Part shown: positions 7,085 through 13,332 of the stretch, in pieces
Layout: each line of letters starts with the position of its first letter
Position numbering within the stretch: the stretch's first letter is position 1
Assembly: GCA_913054055.1 (NCBI GenBank)
Contig: CAJXIT010000059.1
Location: forward strand, 1 to 13,332
DNA: 13,332 bases
Direction: 5' to 3'
DNA from: an uncultured Thalassolituus sp.
GTDB taxonomy: Bacteria; Pseudomonadota; Gammaproteobacteria; Pseudomonadales; Oceanobacteraceae
Translations under genes and position numbers: made by a program
The notes under the pieces: generated by a model
What the model was told of the DNA's origin: nothing
Seen by the model: the letters and a program-made list of their open reading frames with translations, nothing else
The model's database searches: none

Positions 7085-10000
7085 ATGACGCTCAGTAGTA
7101 AAAAAATAGCACAGACTTCTGTTTGTGCTGACCTAACTCAAAACGCCTCACGCGTTTTGAGTCAAGGCAAAACCAAAACCACTGCACCGGCTACCTTAAA
7201 TAAAAAAGGTAAGTTGGGCGGTGTTTTTGGCTTTGCTTTAGCAAGTGTCTTTTCTCAATCACTATTGTATTCCAATGACACGTTGGCGGTGACGGCTCCC
7301 AATACCACCGTTGCCAATACGGCTTACATCAGCTTAGATTTTCGTGGACAAACATATCAAGATGATGATGCCACTGACTTTATAACGGCACGAGACTCAT
7401 CGGGTGCTGGCACACCCGCCATCATAACCTTAATGCACAATAGCATTGATTTCTCAGGCCAGCTGCAAGCGGCACAAGCCGCATCAGGTAATGCTGGGGC
7501 TAGCCAATCATCAGGCTTTGATGCTTCAAATGCCCGCTCGATGTCTAGTCACTTTACAGGTGGTAGCGCTCGAACAACAGCAAGTTCTGGTGGCGTGCCC
7601 ATCAACGGTTCTTTCCCTGTGCAAGATGGACAATGTGCCACCGACGCCAGTGCCAACACGTTAGTGGCGCAAGCCGCACCGGTTGATTACCAAGGCAATA
7701 CCCTGGCCTTACCTGGCACGTTAAGTTTAGCCAGCGATGAATATTTCAAAGTAGGCGATGCCATTTTTGTTCACTTGCAAGATCTGGATCAAAACCAAGA
7801 CCCCACACAAGTAGAAAAAATTATTGTCACCATTTTAAGTGACAATGGTAACGATCAAGAAACCATTCAGTTAACTGAAACCGACATCAGCTCAGGTTTA
7901 TTCACTGGCTATGTACAAAGTGTGGATGTAAATGTTGTAGGTGCAACACCGTACAACTGTGAACTCTCTGTGACCAATGACAGCTCCATGCAGGCAAGCT
8001 ATCAAGACCAATTTGATGTCAGCGACCTAGTGAAGGCTGGTGCGTTATTTGATCCAAATAGTTATGTGGTTAACGCGGATTCCGGTGAATATGTAAACGG
8101 TATCGAAGTGACTTTAATCGATGCCAACACAGACCTACCCGCTGATATATTAAGTGACGAAGGGGGGATATTCCCTAACCCAGTCACAACGGGCGGCACC
8201 GTACAAGACAGCAAAGGCAATACCTATACCTTCCCGTATGGTGGATTTTCTTTCCCTGTTTTAGCAGGCGGCGATTATCGTGTTCAAGTGGGTGCCAGCG
8301 CTTACCATGACTACCCTATCTCTACTGATAAATCTTTGGAGCAAATTAATGCCCTACCTAACGGCCCATTTAACTTAGATGAACAAGGCAGTCGCGCCTT
8401 AGCATTCACATCTGGCATAACATTCCGTTTAGATGTGCCGCTAGACCCTAAAGACAACAATGTTTTATTAACAAAAACCAGTAATAAATCCAGCGCCGGT
8501 ATGGGTGAATTGATTCGTTACAGCATCAATGTGGCTAATTCTGAAATTCCGGGCACCAATGTGCATTTAAACGACCAACTGCCTCAAGGCTTCCGCTATG
8601 TGCCTGGCAGTGCCAGCGTGGATGGCATCACCATTGGGGATCCTGTTATAGAAAGTGATGGACGTGGTTTAACCTTTACCTTTGCCAACATAGCAGTAGA
8701 AGAAAATTTCACACTGAATTATGTGGCAAGAATTTCGGTGAATACCCCCATTGGCCAAGCCACCAACAGCGCATGGATCACAGACCAAGAAGATGTCGTG
8801 GGTGAAGGGATCTTGGTCAGTAATGTGGCCGTAACCCATACAGAGATTACAGAAGATTTATTCAGCGAAAGCGCCCGCTTATTTGGTCGAGTATATATTG
8901 GTGACTGTGAAGGTAACGTTGAACAAGAAGGCATCAGTGGCGTACGTATCTATTTAGAAAACGGCACCTATGTGGTCACCGATGAAGATGGCATGTGGCA
9001 CATTGAAGGACAAGAACCAGGGAGCCACGTTGTGCAACTGGATACCGACACCCTTCCAAAATACTTAGACTTAGTTGCCTGTGATAATTATGGCACCCAT
9101 GCAGGCCGTGAGTTCAGCCAATTTGTTGACCTTGCAAAAGGCACCATGTGGCGCAGTGATTTTGTGGTAAAACTTAAGCCACCAAGCCTAGGTGAGGTCA
9201 CGCAACGCTTAAGTAGCCGAGTAGTACAACTTAACGAAAAAGAAGTACAAACTTTTGAAACCCCGGTTAAACAAAAAATTCTATATCGCTTGGATTTAAG
9301 CGGCACGGAAGTGATCCTGAAAAAGCTGCGCGCCATGGTCATGTTACCCGAAGGCGTTCAATACAAAGCAGGCAGTGCATTATTTGATGGGGCGACAATC
9401 GCTGAACCAAAGCAGTATGATGCGCAAACCCTATTGTTCACACTGAATGACCCAGGTAAAAACTGGCAGCATCTTTTAGAGTTTGAAGGCTGGATCACCA
9501 AGGATGCCAAAGCAGGCGAATTGGCCACCCGCTCTATTGCTATGTTTAATGCCCCAAGCCAAAACAATCAACGCACCCCCGTTGCACTTACCTCTGCACT
9601 ATTAGCCATTGTGCCAGCGGATAAAAGAACCCATAAACCAGAAGAAGCGCCAAAGTTTGCATCGTTTAATCCAGAGCTAACAGATGCAGATAAACAAGCT
9701 CTAGTACCCGTACTAAATAAATTAAAAGGCTTAGAGGATTTATACATTGAAGTGGCGGGTCACACCGATAACGTGCCAATCGCACGTCGCAGCCGTCATA
9801 TCTTCCAAGACAATAAAGCACTGTCCATGGCCCGTGCGCGCAGTGCGGCAAATTATCTAGCTGAACAATTAAGTTTATTGCCCGAGCAAGTGAGTATTTC
9901 AGGTTACGGTGCAGGCAAACCATTAGCGAGAAATAGCAGCAGTGAAAACCGTGCAAAAAACCGACGAGTGGAAGTAAATATTCTTGCGGCTAAAAATGGC

Positions 10001-13000
10001 ATGAGCGTGGCAAAAGCGGATTCTGGAAACCAACTTGTATCCACAATGGGCGTAGCGCCTGGTGGATTTGACTTCCCGATTGAAGCCACGGCATCCGGTC
10101 CTGTACGTAATGTAGTGACCATGCCTGAATTTGATAAAGCATTTTTAGCACAAACTAATTCGAAGTTTGAATGGTTGTGGCCTAGTAAAGGTTACTTGCC
10201 TAATATCCCGTCTACTAAGGTGGCTATTAAACATGAAAATGGCCAACGCATTCAGCTAAAACTGAATGATGCCCCTGTCAGCGAATTAAACTTTGCAGGC
10301 CGTGAAAAATACACACCCAACAAATCCGCTGTGAGCTTATGGTCAGGTGTAGATTTGAAAGAAGGCAATAACGTATTTGAAGCCTCTTTATTAGATAAAG
10401 ATGACAACGTAGTTGACCGTAAAATTTTTGAACTGCATTACGCTGGCACACCCACTAAAGTGAAATTGGTTGAAGACGAAACCAAAGCCGTTGCCGATGG
10501 TGTGATTGCCCCTGTGATTGCCGTGCAATTATTTGATAAAGATGGCTACACAGTACGTGACGGATTACAGGGTGAATTCACCGTTGATAGCCCTTATTAC
10601 CCATTAGACCCAAATAAAAACGAAGCTCAAATTAATCGCAATGATTTCAAACCTAATTACGAAATCAGTGCAGAGGGCATCGCTTACATTACCTTAGAGC
10701 CCACCACACAAGCCGGTGAAGCGGTGATTCGCTTTCCCCTTGCTAACGGAAAAGAAGAAGAAATTCGTGTTTGGCTGAAACCGCAAAATCGAGACTGGAT
10801 GCTAATCGCGTTAGGCGAAGGTACCATTGGTTATCAAGATATTAGTGGCCATATAGAAAATGCTAAATCTCACGATCAGCATGATGGTTTCTACACTGAC
10901 GGTCGCCTAGCATTATTTGCAAAAGGCCAAATATTAGGTGATTGGTTATTAACCGCAGCCTATGACAGTGCCAAAGGAAAAACATCCCCTTTTGAGAAGT
11001 TATTAGATCCTAACCAGTACTACACACTTTATGGTGATAACAGTCAGCAAAAACTGGATGCCTCAATGGAAGGCAAGCTGTATTTACGAATAGAAAAAGA
11101 GCGCTTCTATACCGTGTTTGGCGATTACAGCACAGACCTCAACCATACTGAACTGAGTAAGTACTTAAGAAAATTCCATGGTATTCAATCAGTATTCCAA
11201 GGAGACTTGGTTAGCTTTAATGCCTTTGTTACCGAATCCGCACAAAAGTTTGTTCGTGATGAAATACAAGGTGATGGCACATCTGGTTTATACAAGCTAT
11301 CAAACCAAGATATTTTAATTCAAAGTGAAACCATCAGCATTCAAGTACGTGATCGCTTTAGAAGCGAAGTCATCTTAAGTGAAGTTGAACTGGCAAAAGA
11401 CAGTGACTACAGCATTGATTACATTGATGGCACCATCTTCTTTAAGGCCCCAATACAAAGTACGGATGAAAGCTTAAACCCTAGATTCATTATTGCCCGC
11501 TACGAAACCCAAGACGCCAGCGCCAATGACATCACTTATGGTGGTCGCGCTGCAGTGCATGTGTTAGATAAACGCTTAGAAGTGGGCACCACCTTAATCA
11601 GCGAAGAGTTAGGGGCCGATGCAAAAACGTTAAACGCCATAGATTTTCGTTTGAAACTGTCCGATGCGTTAGAAATAAAAGCTGAAGCGGCTTCAACTGA
11701 TAACACCAGCAATGGCGTGAACACCCAAGCTTCTGCAAACTACGTTAGCTTAGATTACCGTGGAGAACAGCTACAAACCAAAGCCTATATCCGAACCCAA
11801 CAAGCCGGTTTTGGATTAGATCAATTAAATGACAGTGAAAGCTCTACTGAAAAAGCGTCCATTGAAACCACTTACTATTTTACTTCTCAGCAGTATTTAA
11901 ACGCCCTACTTTCTGATCAAAATACCCTGGGTAATGATCAGCGCCAAACGTTGGCCGAAGTAAAACTGAATAGCGAATATGAATTAGGGCGTTACCATTT
12001 AGGTTTGCGCACCCAAGATAACAGCAGTGCAACAGGGGATACTCAAACTGTACAGCAATTATTAGCTGGCCACTCCTACACCATGCTAAATGGTAAATTA
12101 TTGCTCAATGCCGATGCTGAAATAAATATTAAGCAAACTGATGATGTTTATGATTTATTAAGACTGAGCAGTGATTATCGTTTAAATGAAGCCGTTACAT
12201 TATTTGGTATTTTTGAAACGGGCTTTGAACAAGATGCTCCGCAACGCAGCGTAATCGGATTAAGAGCCAAGCCGTGGCAAGGTATGCAAGTCAGCAATAG
12301 TGTTGAAGAGCAGCAGAGTAAAGATGGTACGCGTTTATTTGCAGTGCACGGTTTAAATCAAGAAATTAATTTAGATGAAAACTGGCAAATCAGTTTTGGT
12401 TATGACCAAGCACAAGATCTTCAAAACTCGATTAATGATCAAACACAAGTGTTGAGCAATTCAGAGGACTTCTACGCGCTATCCACTGGCTGGGGCTACC
12501 GTAGCCCAACATGGCAGTGGACCAATCGCATTGAGTACCGCGAAAGTGATTTAAACCGAAAATGGAATGGCATCACTGGATTGTATCGCCCTATTGGACT
12601 TGGCTTAGCCATGGGTGTCAACGGTGAATACCGCTTAGACAATGGTCAAGACAGTGAAACTGAATTCAAACAAGTTGAATTCAACATTGGCTTACGCCCA
12701 CTTGAATTTGGTTTAGCTTGGCTAAACCAATCGAAATATATTGAAGAAGATCAAACCAATACAAGTGGCACACTAACCAGTATTCGCCTACTCAATAATA
12801 CCCATTTGAATATGCGCTGGAACGATACGCAAGTAAGTCTTCAGTACGGTTTAAAATATGTGGACGAAACCATTGATGCCATTGATTACAGTGGTGTCAT
12901 TGATTTAATTGGTACTCAAATTCGCCACCATATTACCAAGCGCTGGGACTGGGGAGTGCAAGCACAACGTTTATACGATTATGAATTGGACTCCAGCCGT

Positions 13001-13189
13001 CACAGCTTAGGACTAAGCATAGGGTTAATTCCTGCGGAAAATACCTGGGTGAGCTTTGGCTATAACTTTGCAGGATTTGATGACAGTGACTTTGATGAGG
13101 CAGGCTACAGTGCCCACGGCATTTATTTGAAGATTCGTGTAAAGGCTGATCAAAATAACTTAGCGGGCTTAAAAACCTATTTTGAATAG
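7085..13189 (+). CDS. Giant outer-membrane β-barrel protein with DUF11 and OmpA-like domains
   Basis: A 2034-residue protein, likely the outer-membrane platform of the operon. The hydrophobic signal (~45-62) follows an unusually long N-terminal segment with Lys/Arg. N78-F86 recalls the DUF11-family NTA...LDF motif. Then come a Ser/Gly/Ala-rich linker (~120-180), a β-domain with LTETDISSGLFTG (~215-300), a carboxypeptidase-regulatory-like or SdrD-like region (~310-430), a DUF11 domain (~450-590), an SdrD/CNA-B-like domain (~597-690) and another DUF11-like region (~700-845). An OmpA-like peptidoglycan-binding domain spans ~859-968: GHTDN (D895), LSMARAR (R917), GYGAGKP and NRRVEV (959-964). D895 and R917 correspond to the Asp/Arg pair that holds diaminopimelate in OmpA. 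An Ig/invasin-like module (~1120-1235) leads into ~800 residues of alternating strands with aromatic girdles, read as a β-barrel. The ATG is three bases after the preceding stop and lacks a Shine-Dalgarno sequence, suggesting coupling. Its function as anchor, usher-like exporter or display platform is inferred only. Confidence 0.82.
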   Translation: MTLSSKKIAQTSVCADLTQNASRVLSQGKTKTTAPATLNKKGKLGGVFGFALASVFSQSLLYSNDTLAVTAPNTTVANTAYISLDFRGQTYQDDDATDFITARDSSGAGTPAIITLMHNSIDFSGQLQAAQAASGNAGASQSSGFDASNARSMSSHFTGGSARTTASSGGVPINGSFPVQDGQCATDASANTLVAQAAPVDYQGNTLALPGTLSLASDEYFKVGDAIFVHLQDLDQNQDPTQVEKIIVTILSDNGNDQETIQLTETDISSGLFTGYVQSVDVNVVGATPYNCELSVTNDSSMQASYQDQFDVSDLVKAGALFDPNSYVVNADSGEYVNGIEVTLIDANTDLPADILSDEGGIFPNPVTTGGTVQDSKGNTYTFPYGGFSFPVLAGGDYRVQVGASAYHDYPISTDKSLEQINALPNGPFNLDEQGSRALAFTSGITFRLDVPLDPKDNNVLLTKTSNKSSAGMGELIRYSINVANSEIPGTNVHLNDQLPQGFRYVPGSASVDGITIGDPVIESDGRGLTFTFANIAVEENFTLNYVARISVNTPIGQATNSAWITDQEDVVGEGILVSNVAVTHTEITEDLFSESARLFGRVYIGDCEGNVEQEGISGVRIYLENGTYVVTDEDGMWHIEGQEPGSHVVQLDTDTLPKYLDLVACDNYGTHAGREFSQFVDLAKGTMWRSDFVVKLKPPSLGEVTQRLSSRVVQLNEKEVQTFETPVKQKILYRLDLSGTEVILKKLRAMVMLPEGVQYKAGSALFDGATIAEPKQYDAQTLLFTLNDPGKNWQHLLEFEGWITKDAKAGELATRSIAMFNAPSQNNQRTPVALTSALLAIVPADKRTHKPEEAPKFASFNPELTDADKQALVPVLNKLKGLEDLYIEVAGHTDNVPIARRSRHIFQDNKALSMARARSAANYLAEQLSLLPEQVSISGYGAGKPLARNSSSENRAKNRRVEVNILAAKNGMSVAKADSGNQLVSTMGVAPGGFDFPIEATASGPVRNVVTMPEFDKAFLAQTNSKFEWLWPSKGYLPNIPSTKVAIKHENGQRIQLKLNDAPVSELNFAGREKYTPNKSAVSLWSGVDLKEGNNVFEASLLDKDDNVVDRKIFELHYAGTPTKVKLVEDETKAVADGVIAPVIAVQLFDKDGYTVRDGLQGEFTVDSPYYPLDPNKNEAQINRNDFKPNYEISAEGIAYITLEPTTQAGEAVIRFPLANGKEEEIRVWLKPQNRDWMLIALGEGTIGYQDISGHIENAKSHDQHDGFYTDGRLALFAKGQILGDWLLTAAYDSAKGKTSPFEKLLDPNQYYTLYGDNSQQKLDASMEGKLYLRIEKERFYTVFGDYSTDLNHTELSKYLRKFHGIQSVFQGDLVSFNAFVTESAQKFVRDEIQGDGTSGLYKLSNQDILIQSETISIQVRDRFRSEVILSEVELAKDSDYSIDYIDGTIFFKAPIQSTDESLNPRFIIARYETQDASANDITYGGRAAVHVLDKRLEVGTTLISEELGADAKTLNAIDFRLKLSDALEIKAEAASTDNTSNGVNTQASANYVSLDYRGEQLQTKAYIRTQQAGFGLDQLNDSESSTEKASIETTYYFTSQQYLNALLSDQNTLGNDQRQTLAEVKLNSEYELGRYHLGLRTQDNSSATGDTQTVQQLLAGHSYTMLNGKLLLNADAEINIKQTDDVYDLLRLSSDYRLNEAVTLFGIFETGFEQDAPQRSVIGLRAKPWQGMQVSNSVEEQQSKDGTRLFAVHGLNQEINLDENWQISFGYDQAQDLQNSINDQTQVLSNSEDFYALSTGWGYRSPTWQWTNRIEYRESDLNRKWNGITGLYRPIGLGLAMGVNGEYRLDNGQDSETEFKQVEFNIGLRPLEFGLAWLNQSKYIEEDQTNTSGTLTSIRLLNNTHLNMRWNDTQVSLQYGLKYVDETIDAIDYSGVIDLIGTQIRHHITKRWDWGVQAQRLYDYELDSSRHSLGLSIGLIPAENTWVSFGYNFAGFDDSDFDEAGYSAHGIYLKIRVKADQNNLAGLKTYFE
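7108..7129 (+). other. RNA hairpin 1 at the start of the barrel gene
   Basis: AGCACAGAC (7108-7116) pairs with GTTTGTGCT (7121-7129) over nine base pairs, one of them G-U, closing a TTCT tetraloop. It lies 27 bases after the stop codon of the 377-residue gene and inside the reading frame of the barrel gene. There is no T tract after it, so it is not a classical terminator. A role in protecting the upstream mRNA 3' end, or in limiting translation or transcription of the barrel gene, is inferred. Confidence 0.55.
7136..7162 (+). other. RNA hairpin 2, perfect 11-bp stem at the start of the barrel gene
   Basis: ACTCAAAACGC (7136-7146) is exactly complementary to GCGTTTTGAGT (7152-7162) around the five-base loop CTCAC. 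It begins seven bases after the first hairpin and lies about 50 bases into the barrel reading frame. Two strong stems in a row at a gene junction are unlikely to be chance. No T tract follows, so attenuation, RNase pausing or mRNA stabilisation are more likely than plain termination. Confidence 0.6.
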
Positions 13190-13194
13190 CCTTT

Positions 13195-13209
13195 ATCCCG
13201 CTGAGGGAT
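13195..13209. terminator. Weak convergent hairpin between the operon and mobA
   Basis: ATCCC (13195-13199) pairs with GGGAT (13205-13209) around GCTGA, directly between two convergent genes. The stem is only five base pairs and no good T tract follows on either strand, so it is a poor terminator. It is listed because no better signal exists in the gap of about 19 bases. Confidence 0.2.
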
Positions 13210-13332
13210 TATAGAGATGCCATATCTTCTTGCGTATTGATATTGGCAAAGGCTTCTGTCTCAGCACTAAAATCCACATCCCTAGCCCCCACTCTATCCA
13301 ACCACTGATAGGTTTTACGCCCACCCGCCAGC
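13209..13332 (-). CDS. mobA: Molybdenum cofactor guanylyltransferase MobA, C-terminal fragment
   Basis: The minus strand is open from the right edge to a TAA at 13209-13211, giving about 40 C-terminal residues; the rest lies outside the window. The segment AFANINTQEDMASL matches the conserved C-terminal F-x-N-[IV]-N-T-x-E-[DE] motif of MobA, preceded by GGRKTYQWLDRVGARDVDF, which fits the family's last helix and strand. MobA transfers GMP from GTP to molybdenum-pterin to make the bis-MGD cofactor of oxidoreductases such as nitrate reductases, in the cytoplasm. It converges on the DUF11 operon and is unlikely to be functionally linked to it. Related nucleotidyltransferases share parts of this fold, but the NINT-x-ED tail favours MobA. 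Confidence 0.7.
   Translation of the reverse strand, partial: LAGGRKTYQWLDRVGARDVDFSAETEAFANINTQEDMASL

Noticed and set aside
9088..10122. Several antisense open frames opposite the OmpA-like region and elsewhere
   Set aside because: They lack ribosome binding sites and protein-like composition, and lie opposite a clearly coding strand with recognised domains.
776..13189. Sortase-anchored or type I (RTX) secreted adhesin system
   Set aside because: No LPXTG-type sorting signal, no glycine-aspartate nonapeptide repeats, and no exporter genes; all proteins have Sec-type signals instead.
1..13332. CRISPR array, insertion sequence, tRNA or rRNA
   Set aside because: No regularly spaced direct repeats, transposase-like frame with terminal inverted repeats, or recognisable tRNA/rRNA sequence was seen on either strand.

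Overview
The window looks like chromosomal DNA of a moderately AT-rich Gram-negative bacterium. The evidence is a large outer-membrane β-barrel protein carrying an OmpA-type peptidoglycan-binding domain, Sec signal peptides ending in A-x-A or similar, and a mobA-like 3' end. Protein style and AT-rich intergenic DNA suggest a marine gammaproteobacterium of the Oceanospirillales type. That placement is an impression, not a demonstration.

Layout. Positions 12-42 hold a strong intrinsic terminator for a gene lying off the left edge. It sits in the first copy of a diverged ~97-bp tandem duplication (16-208). Positions 209-775 have no convincing gene but contain two perfect 9-bp inverted repeats, a 12-bp palindrome and a plausible sigma70 promoter. 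From about 776 to 13189 five genes run in the same direction with tiny gaps or overlaps, and all encode predicted exported proteins built from DUF11-type (conserved repeat domain) β-sandwich modules: a 1179-residue multidomain protein, a 356-residue protein, a 153-residue single-domain protein, a 377-residue protein and a 2034-residue protein. After a short gap, the 3' end of a convergent mobA-like gene enters from the right edge.

How the genes may work together (inference). The 2034-residue protein combines DUF11, SdrD/CNA-B-like and Ig-like modules, a central OmpA-like domain with its key Asp and Arg, and a C-terminal ~800-residue region that reads as an outer-membrane β-barrel. It is the natural candidate for an outer-membrane platform that anchors, and perhaps exports or displays, the four smaller DUF11 proteins. 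The 356- and 377-residue proteins share an N-terminal motif with identical spacing and near-identical C-terminal strands, so they look like paralogous subunits. The 377-residue gene has the best expression signals: its own candidate promoter, a strong ribosome binding site, and codon use leaning to GCA/GCT and ACA/ACT. Two consecutive strong RNA hairpins lie just after it, at the start of the barrel gene, whose ATG has no clear Shine-Dalgarno sequence. This resembles operons in which a major subunit is made in excess over its assembly platform. I know of no characterised function for this gene set. It is the best candidate here for an undescribed system: a DUF11-based cell-surface assembly.
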